A DNA stretch of 64,000 nucleotides, taken from Candidatus Ichthyocystis hellenicum. GTDB taxonomy: Bacteria; Pseudomonadota; Gammaproteobacteria; Burkholderiales; 2013Ark19i. Each line of letters opens with the position of its first letter. The first letter of the stretch is position 1. The notes beneath the pieces were generated by a model. The model saw only the letters and a program-made list of their open reading frames with translations. It was not told the origin of the DNA and made no database searches. The stretch is from positions 1,087,398-1,151,397 of the forward strand of contig NZ_LN906597.1 in assembly GCF_001460935.1 (NCBI RefSeq), read 5' to 3'. This document shows positions 9,211-17,313 of the stretch, one piece after another. The translations under genes and the position numbers were made by a program.

Positions 9211-10029
9211 GTGTTTCCATATAATTTTTCTTCAGTGTCTCAAGTAGTAGATGATGATCAGGATAGTGATAGTTCTGATAATCAGTTGTTACCAGATAGA
9301 GGTGTACCTTCGGAAACTCAGGCTTCTACCACTGGTGTATCTTCAACTACATGTTTGTGTTCGTCTGTGTTTTTTATTTTTTCCGCCGTATTTATGTTTT
9401 CACTTATTGGAACTGTAGATGCTTCACCGGTTAGATCTGTAAATCTTTCACGGCGTTATCTAGCGCCTACCATGTACAACCTTTTGCTTAGCTTAGTATT
9501 TCTTCTTATGATGTTTGTAATTATTTTACGGTTTTTTTTATTGTCTTTGTCTCCACAAGTGGAGGTACATGGACAGCAAAATGCAGAAGAAGTAAGGGGT
9601 GGACGTGTACGCCCAAATGTGCGAAGAAGACAAGAAATAAGAGGTGAACAAGCACAACATCAAAACGTACGAAGAGGTAGAGAAGGTCATTATGCAGCGC
9701 GAAATGTGGTGCAGGGTGCAGATTTTGATTCTTCCTTAGATGGTGATCATGGTGGCTTCACTCCCTCACAACGAAGTGATCGTGTTGCTTCTTTTTTAAA
9801 TATGAGTGAGAGTGAGTTAAGAAATACCATTAGACTTATGGCTGATGATGTGATCAGTATTGCTAGGGATGATGGAATTGTGCTAGATCCTGATATGAGT
9901 GATGATATATTTGATGCTATAGTAGACGATTTGGCTGCTAACGTATTGCATGGCAGATCTATTAACAACAGGGCTCTACTGTTAAGGGTTGTTAATTCCC
10001 GTAGGTCTGAAGATTATGGGCGCGATTGA
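9211..10029 (+). CDS. Hypothetical two-pass membrane protein, family shared with 11026-11679
   Basis: The start is GTG 9211, five bases after a near-perfect AAAGGAGGTG. The protein is 272 residues. It has an acidic Ser/Asp-rich N-terminus (1-45), membrane segment 1 near 49-68 and a short loop with DASPVRSVNLSRRYL. Membrane segment 2 lies near 91-113 and is followed by LSLSPQVEVH. An Arg/Gln-rich stretch (about 120-170) is missing in the paralogue. A conserved C-terminal domain (about 195-265) contains VASFLNM, IARDDGIVLD and NNRALLLRVVN. The closely similar gene at 11026-11679 and a decayed inverted copy at 10426-10722 show that this is a locally duplicated family. The function is unknown. 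The two nearby hydrophobic segments recall the bilobed hydrophobic domain of inclusion-membrane proteins, but this is a resemblance of layout only. Confidence 0.75.
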   Translation: MFPYNFSSVSQVVDDDQDSDSSDNQLLPDRGVPSETQASTTGVSSTTCLCSSVFFIFSAVFMFSLIGTVDASPVRSVNLSRRYLAPTMYNLLLSLVFLLMMFVIILRFFLLSLSPQVEVHGQQNAEEVRGGRVRPNVRRRQEIRGEQAQHQNVRRGREGHYAARNVVQGADFDSSLDGDHGGFTPSQRSDRVASFLNMSESELRNTIRLMADDVISIARDDGIVLDPDMSDDIFDAIVDDLAANVLHGRSINNRALLLRVVNSRRSEDYGRD

Positions 10030-10030
10030 A

Positions 10031-10280
10031 TTGTGGTCCATACAATCAAGGACCACACAGCAAACAGTGATATTCCTAGTACTAAAGTAGCAGCGTTCTG
10101 ATAACGGTAATAATGAATCAGACATGGTATGGAATCCATCAGCCATAATACCGGAATAATTATACAGTGATCATGACAAAATTTTGGTAAAAGCCAATAC
10201 CAGGTTAATTGTAGTTCTTACTATTAAGCCCCTATTATCAGCCTTGAGTTCACTTCTTTTTATATCAGAAATCCAATTTT
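10031..10280 (-). pseudogene. Decayed inverted fragment of the cation-efflux gene
   Basis: The reverse complement of this stretch matches about 12156-12475 of the intact cation diffusion facilitator gene. It shares long runs such as acctggtattggctttta, tgatggattccatacca (with ga for cga) and gctactttagtactagg. About 70 bases are deleted between the attcatt and attaccg landmarks, and the start codon region is missing, so no product is expected. It continues directly into the inverted copy of the flanking DNA and of the membrane-protein C-terminus (10426-10722). The whole is thus one arm of an imperfect inverted duplication. Confidence 0.85.
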
Positions 10281-10425
10281 ACCTAATGTCAGGAGAAATG
10301 CCATTAACATACACTATCTGTCTACAATTCATCGCTCAAACTATGACAGTGGTCTCGGAAAAAAACTATTAGTAAACCACAAGGCATCAAGCAATAATTA
10401 ACATCATTAATTTTACCCACAATAT

Positions 10426-10722
10426 TCATTTCCTGCGAGCATTAACAACCATTGACAACAGAGCTCTGTTGTCGAAAGAACTACCCAGAGTCACATTAGC
10501 AGCTACGTCCTCAATATACCATTCATTACAGAAGCATCTAATACAATTCCATCTTCCCTGGCAATGCCGATCACATTGTCAACCATAATTCCAACTACAA
10601 GTAGTAGTTCATTTTCACCTATATTTAGAAAAGGAGCAACAGTACCACTCAGATGCAAGATATTTCGATGTCTATGTGCTTCCATTTGTGGAGACAATGA
10701 CAATAAAAAAGATTATAACGTA
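10426..10722 (-). pseudogene. Decayed inverted copy of the C-terminal half of the two-pass membrane protein
   Basis: The minus strand encodes SLSPQMEAHRHRNILHLSG, VAPFLNIGENELLL and IAREDGIVLDASVMNGI. These are nearly identical to the protein at 11026-11679. A short deletion near 10505-10515 then shifts the frame and gives an early TAG. Further on, FDNRALL and VVNARR can still be read in another frame, down to a TGA at 10426-10428. The N-terminal half and the start are absent. A residual 66-codon frame (10503-10703) has no ribosome binding site. Confidence 0.85.
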
Positions 10723-11025
10723 TAGTATGCTGGAAAGTACAATCTAAAATTTGGCGATGTTGTTGTAGATAAAATGTGTTTTTGTAATGGTAGTGGTATT
10801 ATCTTCCCTAGTGCAGTGTTAACATCTTTCTCGTTTATTTCACGATACAGTCGATGGTTGTTGTCAGTTGTTTTCAATGATAGTTATTACAGTTGGTGGA
10901 TTTGGTAGTTGTGGGTAAAATTAGACGGGTACTGCTATAATAGTGTCATATTTTATTCAACAATGCTTCTTGATCATGACCACGATGTTTGTTTTGTGTA
11001 ATTTCAATGCAATATGGGGGTGTGG
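10723..11025. other. Spacer between inverted-repeat arms, upstream region of the 11026 gene
   Basis: No coding frame is supported. It contains the extended -10-like element listed separately. It is part of the loop of about 660 bases between the two arms of the inverted duplication. Confidence 0.45.
10933..10941 (+). promoter_or_regulatory. Possible extended -10 promoter element
   Basis: TGCTATAAT is a perfect extended -10 sequence about 85 bases upstream of the GTG at 11026. No good -35 hexamer lies at the usual distance, which extended -10 promoters can tolerate. The assignment is from sequence pattern only. Confidence 0.35.
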
Positions 11026-11679
11026 GTGTTTCCGTTGAATCTGTCTTCAGTTCCTCAAATAGTTGATAGTGATCAAGATGATGATACTGTTAATACTAGC
11101 ATCGATACCGATAACAGTCACACACCAGATGTAGATGAATTTCCAGAAATTCGTGCTTATACCGTTGATTCATCTTCAGGTTTTAGCTTGTCTGTATTTT
11201 TTGTTTTTGCTGCCTTATGCATATCTTCACTTGTTGTAACTACAGATGCTTCACCTGTTGAAACAGATGATGTTCCACAGGTTAGATCTGTAAATATTTC
11301 TCGAAATTATTTGTCATATAGCCTTTACAATCTTATGGTTAGCTTTGTAGGTTTTCTTATTTTGGTTTTCATTACGTTAGAATCTTTTTTATTGTCGTTG
11401 TCTCCACAAATGGAAGTACATAGACATCGAAATATCTTGCATCTGAGTGCTACTGTTGCTCCTTTTTTAAATATGGGTGAAGATGAACTAATGCTTGTTA
11501 TTGGACTTATGGTTGAGGATGTGGTCAGTATTGCCAGGGAAGATGGAATTGTATTAGATGATTCTGTAATGGATGGCATAATTGATGGTATAGCTGAGGA
11601 TGTGGCTGCTAACGTGATTTTGGGTAGGTCTTTCGACAACAGAGCTCTGCTGTTAAGGGTTGTTAATGCTCGTAGGTAA
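11026..11679 (+). CDS. Hypothetical two-pass membrane protein, paralogue of 9211-10029
   Basis: Two starts are possible: ATG 11014 and GTG 11026. The GTG aligns exactly with the start of the paralogue at 9211 (both begin MFP-x-N), and GGGGGTG lies just before it, so GTG 11026 is preferred. The resulting 217-residue protein has an acidic N-terminus, membrane segment 1 near residues 53-72, the loop DASPVETDD to RSVNISRNYL and membrane segment 2 near 99-121. Then come LSLSPQMEVHRHRN and the conserved C-terminal domain (VAPFLNM, IAREDGIVLD, DNRALLLRVVNARR). It lacks the Arg-rich insert of the 9211 protein. The function is unknown. It precedes the cation-efflux gene on the same strand but is separated from it by over 400 bases. 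Confidence 0.75.
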   Translation: MFPLNLSSVPQIVDSDQDDDTVNTSIDTDNSHTPDVDEFPEIRAYTVDSSSGFSLSVFFVFAALCISSLVVTTDASPVETDDVPQVRSVNISRNYLSYSLYNLMVSFVGFLILVFITLESFLLSLSPQMEVHRHRNILHLSATVAPFLNMGEDELMLVIGLMVEDVVSIAREDGIVLDDSVMDGIIDGIAEDVAANVILGRSFDNRALLLRVVNARR

Positions 11680-12475
11680 TGAAGATTGTGGGAAAAATTA
11701 ATGATGTTGATTGTTGCAGGGTGACTTGTGATTTGTTGGTAGTTTTAGCCGAGGCCGTTGTTATAGTTTGAGTGATGAATTGTAGACAGGTAGTTTGAGT
11801 TAAGGGCGGTTCTCGTGACAAGATAAGCTTTTTATGCCAATTGTATATGGAGTGGAAGAGTAGGCTGTATTTAGGTCTGTTCGTGGTTTTGTTATGGTAT
11901 AAAGTTAAGATTTGTTGTTCCTGACGGCGAGGTTAAGCCTTCTTTGTTCGCAATAATACCACAATGTACGTGCATATATCATCATAATGAGAAATAATGA
12001 ATATATGACCAATTCACTGAGAGCTCCTGTTATCATGTGTAATTTTTAGGTCCATGAGGTAATTGTTTTGTATGATATATGTAGTTTTTTAAAGCAATTA
12101 TTTGGTAGGATTCAGGAAAAAATATGACACGAATTCACCGTCACCATGATTCGGTAAAATTGGATTCTTCTGATATAAAAAGAAGGGAACTCAAGGCTGC
12201 TAATAGGAGCGTAATAGTAAGCGCTATAATTAACCTGGTATTGGCTTTTACCCAAATTTTGTCTGGTTCGCTGTATAATTCATCTGGTCTTATAGCCGAT
12301 GGATTCCATACCATATCTGATTCATTCTCTGACTGTGTTGTGATTATTGCAAGTATATTTTCCAATAGAAAGGCAGATGATAACCATCAGTACGGACATT
12401 ACCGTTATGAGAACGCTGCTACTTTAGTACTAGGAATGTCACTGTTTGCTGTGGGATCCTTGATCGTATGGTCAA
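11385..12475. repeat. Right arm of a large imperfect inverted repeat
   Basis: This stretch holds the intact C-terminal half of the membrane-protein gene, its 3' flank and the first third of the cation-efflux gene. It is the intact counterpart of the degenerate left arm at 10031-10722. The boundaries are read from where similarity fades: acgtta-aatc near 11373-11383 on one side and atggtcaag near 12469-12477 on the other. Confidence 0.8.
11680..12123. other. Gene-free stretch upstream of the cation-efflux gene
   Basis: No coding frame. The first 140 bases have a counterpart in the inverted left arm (10290-10425). Bases from about 11820 to 12155 have none, so that part was either lost from the left arm or inserted here. 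Confidence 0.5.
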
Positions 12476-13026
12476 GTGTAAAAAATATAAATGGACATTC
12501 TACTAAGTCAGTAGGAATTTCTGCTCTTTGGATAAGTTTGTCAATTATCGTTATCAAAGAGGCACTTTTCCGTTACATGATGCATACTGCAAAAAAGGTA
12601 AATTCATCTATGTTGGCGGCAAATGCTTGGCATGCCAGATCTGATGCTTTATCTTCTCTAATTGTTAGCTTAGGCATAATTGGAAATTTATATGGATACA
12701 AATTTTTAGATCCACTTGCTGGTATCGTTGTTGGACTATTGATAGCTAAGATGGGTGCTTCTTTCTCGTATGAATCTTTTAATGATCTTACAGATCATGC
12801 GACATCTGCGGAGACGTATGAAAAAATAGATAAAATAATACGATCTACTCCTGGAGTTTTAGGATGTCATGATATAAAGACCAGAATTGTGGGTAGCATG
12901 ATAATTGTTGATGTTCATATAGAGGTGGATGGTGATATGTCTGTAAGAGAAGGGCACGATATAGCGGTAGAGGCAAGGAGAAGAGTAACTGAACAGTTGC
13001 CAGGTTCATATAGAGGTGGATGGTGA
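12124..13026 (+). CDS. Cation diffusion facilitator (CDF) family transporter with an altered C-terminus
   Basis: The protein has the CDF layout: a His-containing N-terminus, six membrane segments across residues 30-210 and a cytoplasmic C-terminal domain. The metal-binding residues are present: Asp59, His62 and Asp66 in DGFHTISD of segment 2, and His170 and Asp174 in WHARSD of segment 5. CDF proteins exchange divalent metals such as Zn, Fe or Mn for protons across the inner membrane. A perfect 91-bp tandem duplication (12913-13094) shifts the frame, so the protein now ends RVTEQLPGSYRGGW at residue 300. Without it the frame would run on through EQLPVLNVMTHIDPV to a stop at 13127-13129, giving 304 residues. 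The transporter core is intact, so the product may still work with a changed tail. A decayed inverted fragment lies at 10031-10280. Confidence 0.88.
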   Translation: MTRIHRHHDSVKLDSSDIKRRELKAANRSVIVSAIINLVLAFTQILSGSLYNSSGLIADGFHTISDSFSDCVVIIASIFSNRKADDNHQYGHYRYENAATLVLGMSLFAVGSLIVWSSVKNINGHSTKSVGISALWISLSIIVIKEALFRYMMHTAKKVNSSMLAANAWHARSDALSSLIVSLGIIGNLYGYKFLDPLAGIVVGLLIAKMGASFSYESFNDLTDHATSAETYEKIDKIIRSTPGVLGCHDIKTRIVGSMIIVDVHIEVDGDMSVREGHDIAVEARRRVTEQLPGSYRGGW

Positions 13027-13094
13027 TATGTCTGTAAGAGAAGGGCACGATATAGCGGTAGAGGCAAGGAGAAGAGTAACTGAACAGTTGCCAG
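12913..13094. repeat. Perfect 91-bp tandem duplication inside the CDF gene
   Basis: Bases 12913-13003 and 13004-13094 are identical over 91 positions. As 91 is not a multiple of three, the second copy is read out of frame, which creates the premature TGA at 13024-13026. The lack of any mismatch indicates a recent event. Confidence 0.95.
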
Positions 13095-13262
13095 TTCTTA
13101 ATGTTATGACCCATATAGACCCAGTGTAACTGGAGGGTAAATGGTGACTCTCTTTCTGTGTGTGGGGTTCTTATATCGTTAGCTATATTTTTTGGGCAGC
13201 ATGGATATTGTTTGTGCGCGCCATACACAGTCTCCCAGCACATCTTCTATCGTTGTTAGGGA

Positions 13263-13880
13263 TTAAATAGTTGATCTCCCCGGTTTTGGATTAGTTTCTC
13301 TTTCATTGATAACAGACAGTGGTGCCGGCTGTGATAGTTGACAATTTCTACATCCACAACGATCATTTTCGTTTATATTACGGTCAGCTTCAAGTGTGCT
13401 AAAATTACGATCTCGACGTGGAGAATGTTCTTCCGGTACATAACGACCAGAAATTTCAACATCTTCCTCTAGTGGGAATGCCGTAAATGAAAGGATGCTA
13501 TTACTTTCAACAACTCCATCTCTGTCAGAACACAATTTTTTGTTACAGCAGCACTTCAAAAAGATTATTACAGCTATTGTTATGACGGTAAAAAATACTA
13601 TACATACTGATAATGTTATTTCTTTATCATGAGAGATAATAGAACTGTAATCTTTTTCTCCCGATTCAGACTCTCCTTCTACCTCTGCAGAATGAGATAA
13701 CTGTACTAAAGACATTATACTAGAAAATGCTAACATAGTCCTGGATAAACCATTACCCCTTGTTGCTTTGCATCTAGAATATGCAGTTGTTTTTTCAGTA
13801 ACATTGGTAACTACATCATGTTTCCCATGATAAATGTGTGCACTTTTTGCGGAATAATTTTCTGTATTATTCAATTTCAT
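13263..13880 (-). CDS. Hypothetical single-pass membrane protein, 205 residues
   Basis: GGAGG lies seven bases before the ATG at 13880. The N-terminal 85 residues are polar with a weakly hydrophobic stretch near 48-63 (MLAFSSIMSLVQLSHSAEVE) that could be read as a late signal sequence. One strong membrane segment lies near 88-108 (LSVCIVFFTVITIAVIIFL), followed by a Cys cluster (KCCCNKKLC) and a long charged tail. That tail holds a second Cys motif (CGCRNC) and ends in a Pro/Arg-rich stretch. It is convergent with the CDF gene. I do not recognise a family. The Cys cluster next to the membrane could be a site of lipid attachment or metal binding, but this is a guess. Confidence 0.65.
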   Translation of the reverse strand: MKLNNTENYSAKSAHIYHGKHDVVTNVTEKTTAYSRCKATRGNGLSRTMLAFSSIMSLVQLSHSAEVEGESESGEKDYSSIISHDKEITLSVCIVFFTVITIAVIIFLKCCCNKKLCSDRDGVVESNSILSFTAFPLEEDVEISGRYVPEEHSPRRDRNFSTLEADRNINENDRCGCRNCQLSQPAPLSVINERETNPKPGRSTI

Positions 13881-14261
13881 TTAAGCATCCTCCATATGTA
13901 ACAAAAATTTAAATAATCATACAGTCAATTCAAATAGCAAAGTAATACTTTTTTCCAGGTACTGATGCAGTGATTGTTTGTCAATAAACGTAGGATTATG
14001 TTTCAGTGATAGTATTTACTCAAAATAAAGTTGTATCTCAAAGTGATATGTTTTAATTAGTATGAAAAATTTTTATTGGGGCATGAAAAATATATCTGCA
14101 CATGCAATATATGCATTTCTTAATGAAAATATACCAGTAATTACTACTAGTATTCTTTTAATTAAAACCATACTTTATTGTAAGAATATAATTAATTTTA
14201 TTTAATTTTATTTACTATGAAGTCATACAAATAATTGTGGTCTTGATTTTATATAACCATT
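13881..14261. other. Intergenic region between divergent genes
   Basis: About 380 very AT-rich bases between a minus-strand gene and the plus-strand DUF2157 operon. It should hold both promoters, but no element stands out clearly. Confidence 0.45.
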
Positions 14262-15293
14262 ATGCATGAATATAGACGGAGAAAAGACTTAGAGTGTATT
14301 CCAGCTAATCGTCAAATAGTAGATTTTCTGTATGACAATGGCAAAATTTCTCTTGAAGCTAGAGAGGAGTCTTTTGCTTTCCTTTATTATCGTAGTAAAT
14401 GGGGAGTTTTAATATCTCGTTTTTTTCTTAATATCGGATGTGTATTAGTACTGTCAGGAATATTTTATTTTTTTGCATTTAATTGGAATAGTATTTCTTT
14501 TTATACTAAATTTTTGATCATAGAACTTTCTATAATTACGTGTATAATTTCTGCATATTTTTGTTCTTTGAATCGTATTAGTGGAAGTCTGTTTCTCCTT
14601 TCTGGAAGTATTTTGGTCGGTATATTCCTGGTTGTTTTCGGACGAGCTTATCAAACGGGTACCGATTCTTACAAATTGTTTATGTTTTGGGCGTTACTCA
14701 CGCTAGGTTGGACTGTGATATCAAATTTTTCCCTTCAATGGATTTTTTGGATAATTATAGTAAATTTTTTCATTATTTTATGGTGGAAGCAATACGTGTT
14801 GCCAAAAAGTGAAGAGAGGATAGAGATACTAAATTATTTGATTATATTAAATGGCTTGTTTTGGTTTTTGCGAGAATATTTTGTTATAAAAAAAGTATTT
14901 GTTTGGCTTGATAAAAGATGGACCAGATTATTACCTGCTATCACTACTTTGATAATTATGTTTATTGCTACATACTTTTGGATAATACGTACTAATGAAA
15001 ATTCTATGTTTGGTGGAATGTTAGGACTAATTGGACACGGAATTTCATACTTTTTATATCGTTATTTATTCTTTGATATGATTGTACTATCAGCTACTGT
15101 TATTTCTGCTTGTATAATAACTGAATCATATATCTTACATCTCCTATTAAGATTATTTTTATACGAAAATTATTCGACTATATTTTTTTTAATGACACTT
15201 ATAACAATAATGATTTTTTCCTATTCAATTTATCATTTAAACAAAATTAAAATTTTTTCTAATTCTAAATATAAAGGTCGTGATCTTGTTTAG
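14262..15293 (+). CDS. DUF2157 family multi-pass membrane protein
   Basis: The 343-residue protein begins with a soluble stretch of about 60 residues whose end (REESFAFLYYRSKWGVLISR) leads into repeated hydrophobic segments, about nine, covering residues 65-330. This is the layout of DUF2157 membrane proteins. The next two genes encode a DUF4401-type membrane protein and a GDYXXLXY protein. The three families are known to occur together, which strongly supports the call. The biochemical role of this trio is not established. The genes overlap and clearly form one transcription unit. Codon use is very AT-rich, like the rest of the accessory region. Confidence 0.8.
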   Translation: MHEYRRRKDLECIPANRQIVDFLYDNGKISLEAREESFAFLYYRSKWGVLISRFFLNIGCVLVLSGIFYFFAFNWNSISFYTKFLIIELSIITCIISAYFCSLNRISGSLFLLSGSILVGIFLVVFGRAYQTGTDSYKLFMFWALLTLGWTVISNFSLQWIFWIIIVNFFIILWWKQYVLPKSEERIEILNYLIILNGLFWFLREYFVIKKVFVWLDKRWTRLLPAITTLIIMFIATYFWIIRTNENSMFGGMLGLIGHGISYFLYRYLFFDMIVLSATVISACIITESYILHLLLRLFLYENYSTIFFLMTLITIMIFSYSIYHLNKIKIFSNSKYKGRDLV

Positions 15294-16389
15294 CAAAGCA
15301 ATGAAATGTAGTGTTATAAATTTGTTAGAATGGCTATATAGTAAAAGATTGATATCTGATTTAGGTTCAATAGGTGATTTTATTATATCTGACTATATTC
15401 ATAATGAGGTTCCAATTTACCTAAAATTCATACTTGGGGTTGGTGCATTCATTTCATCACTTTGCTTTATTGGTTTTATTCATCTTTCTAAACTTATTGA
15501 TTATTCAGACGAGTTAGTGGTAGTAACTTGGGGTGTGATTTTTGTATTAGTTGCTATTATGATTTACAAATTATTTATTGATAAAAAATCAATACAGAGC
15601 ACCTTTTTTGTTCAGTTGTCTTTTTCTTTTATGGTTGTTGGAAAACTGCTATTTGTTTATGGGTGTCACCGTATTTTAAAATCTGGATGGGACAGAACTT
15701 TAAGTATAATTTTTATAAATGTACTAACTTATGGAATATATAAAATATCTCTAGATAGATTTATTTCTGTATTGTCCCTGATGATTTCCATGTTTTACGA
15801 TATTTTGTTTGAGAAGTACACTTTTGATCATACAGAAGTTTTTTTTATAATATTTTGTATTTCCCAGCTTATAGCATTATCTTTTTTTATTACAAGTGTG
15901 AAATTTAGAAGTAATTATTATCCTGTATCTTATGCTTTAGTTTTGTCTTTATGTATCGAGGTACTATTTCTTTCTTTTGAATTTAATATCGTAAATTTTC
16001 ATAACAAATATCAGGTTATAACATACGCTATTAATTTGATTTTGACTTTGTGGATATTTGTTTTACTAAGATCAATTTTTGGTAAGTTTGATCAATTAAA
16101 ATTAGAGCAATTTATAATTGCTTTTATAGCAATTGGTCTTTTGGGATTTATTTCATCTCCTGGGATATTGTTAGCCATTGCTTTAATAGTAATCGGATAC
16201 GATAAATATGAAACTGTTATTATAGTATTTGGTGCACTGTTAATGGCATTATCTCTGTTTTCATACTACTTCAATTTACGTCTCTCATTAATTAGTAAAT
16301 CTCTTGTTATTATTGGTAGTGGAATTGTGTTGTTACTTGGCAATTCCTATATCAGTTATAGGGGATGGAATAAAGAAAAAACTCAATGA
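15280..16389 (+). CDS. DUF4401-type multi-pass membrane protein
   Basis: The gene overlaps the preceding one by 14 bases if GTG 15280 is used. TTG 15286, eight bases after AAAGG, or ATG 15301 are other possible starts. The protein is up to 369 residues. After a short N-terminal helix (INLLEWLYSKRLISD) it has about ten hydrophobic segments. Position in the operon between DUF2157 and GDYXXLXY genes and overall layout indicate the DUF4401 family. No enzymatic motif is visible. It acts in the inner membrane, presumably with its two neighbours. Confidence 0.75.
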   Translation: MILFSKAMKCSVINLLEWLYSKRLISDLGSIGDFIISDYIHNEVPIYLKFILGVGAFISSLCFIGFIHLSKLIDYSDELVVVTWGVIFVLVAIMIYKLFIDKKSIQSTFFVQLSFSFMVVGKLLFVYGCHRILKSGWDRTLSIIFINVLTYGIYKISLDRFISVLSLMISMFYDILFEKYTFDHTEVFFIIFCISQLIALSFFITSVKFRSNYYPVSYALVLSLCIEVLFLSFEFNIVNFHNKYQVITYAINLILTLWIFVLLRSIFGKFDQLKLEQFIIAFIAIGLLGFISSPGILLAIALIVIGYDKYETVIIVFGALLMALSLFSYYFNLRLSLISKSLVIIGSGIVLLLGNSYISYRGWNKEKTQ

Positions 16390-16880
16390 ATGCAAAAATA
16401 ATGATTATTTGGTTAATAATGGTTATTATGTTTCTAAACTACGCCATATATGAAAAAGAGAGGATAAGGGGTAGTAGTGACAGTGTTTTTCTTAGCATTG
16501 ATACAGTAATTTACCGTTCCTTTATTGGGGATGATTATGCTCTTCTAAAATACGATATAGAAAAAACTATTCCGGATAAAGATATTGTTTCTAGTCCTGA
16601 TCGTGGTTACATCGTTATTGGTGTGGATGATAATAAAGTAGCTCATTTTGTTCGTGTATATGCAGGAGAAACATTATCTCTCAATGAGAGATTGATTAGA
16701 TTTCATAAAAATAAACGCAGTATCAACATAGTTCCAAATTCTTTTTTCATTCAGGAAAGATCCATTGAAAATTATAAAAAATCCAAATACGCCATATTTA
16801 ATTTTGGTAAGTCTGGTGAATATGTGCTCGCGAAATTGGCAGACAAAGATAAAAAATATATAAAACTCTCAACTATATGA
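16386..16880 (+). CDS. GDYXXLXY domain protein
   Basis: The start ATG overlaps the stop of the preceding gene (ATGA), showing translational coupling. The 164-residue protein has one N-terminal membrane anchor (residues 4-21). Then comes the signature stretch GDDYALLKYDI at residues 54-64, matching the GDYXXLXY motif for which the family is named. The rest is a small beta-rich, probably periplasmic domain. The family is found with DUF2157 and DUF4401 proteins, exactly as here. The molecular role is unknown. Confidence 0.82.
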   Translation: MNAKIMIIWLIMVIMFLNYAIYEKERIRGSSDSVFLSIDTVIYRSFIGDDYALLKYDIEKTIPDKDIVSSPDRGYIVIGVDDNKVAHFVRVYAGETLSLNERLIRFHKNKRSINIVPNSFFIQERSIENYKKSKYAIFNFGKSGEYVLAKLADKDKKYIKLSTI

Positions 16881-17132
16881 TGGCCAGGAGTATTTTTTAG
16901 TATTTTTATTATAAATAAAAAAATGTGTCTATTCAGGTTATAGTTGGAAGTGAGTTTTTTGTGGAGTTATTTGTTGTTATTTGCATTTTAACCTATTGAT
17001 AGTAATGCTAATTATCCATACTAATATGGAGATTTTTTATTTAGTAGTGCGTAAAATTACTAATTAATATGTTAATTATAATGATTTATAAACATAAATC
17101 TGATTTTCCTAATTTATAACATATTGTTATTT

Positions 17133-17157
17133 AAAGGGTGTTTGCCTATAGAAAATG
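17133..17157 (+). promoter_or_regulatory. Conserved upstream element, copy 1
   Basis: The core GGGTGTTTGCCTATAGAAAA lies about 160 bases upstream of the start at 17314. A nearly identical core (GGGTGTTCGCCTATATAAAA) lies about 140 bases upstream of 18073. The A/T-rich end resembles a -10 box. It may be a common promoter or regulator site, or a remnant of duplicated upstream DNA. Confidence 0.4.
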
Positions 17158-17200
17158 TTATTTAAATATATAACATGTATTAGTTAGTAATCATTTATCA

Positions 17201-17265
17201 GTGTTGTTTTTACAGTAACCACGAGGGGTGTTGTTTTCACAGTAACCACGAGGTGTTGTTTTTGG
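17201..17265. repeat. About 2.5 tandem copies of a 25-27 bp unit
   Basis: The unit gtgttgttttyacagtaacc plus cacgagg starts at 17201 and 17228 and a partial third copy starts at 17253. It lies in the probable 5' leader of the gene at 17314. Changes in copy number would alter leader length. Confidence 0.8.
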
Positions 17266-17313
17266 AGGTATTAAATTTATTAATTGCTATTCTTCTTATT
17301 ATATGGTGGATAT

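Larger units (their letters stand above)
10031..10722. repeat. Left arm of a large imperfect inverted repeat
   Basis: Read on the minus strand, 10722 down to 10031 follows the order of the plus strand from about 11385 to 12475: the membrane-protein C-terminus, its 3' flank (including gatgaattgtagacag), then the cation-efflux gene. Compared with the right arm it lacks about 340 bases around 11820-12155 and about 70 bases inside the efflux gene. The left boundary falls within two bases of the stop codon of the gene at 9211-10029. Confidence 0.85.
16881..17313. other. Intergenic region with a shared element and a tandem repeat
   Basis: No coding frame upstream of the gene at 17314. It holds a sequence element shared with the upstream region of 18073 (at 17133-17157) and a short tandem repeat (17201-17265). 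Both are listed separately. Confidence 0.5.

Noticed and set aside
10184-10372. Plus-strand frame of 62 codons
   Set aside because: It lies antisense to the decayed cation-efflux fragment and has no ribosome binding site or recognisable features.
12845-13243. Minus-strand frame of 132 codons opposite the CDF gene
   Set aside because: It is antisense to the CDF gene and is open only because of the 91-bp repeat. Its product is repeat-derived and has no family features.
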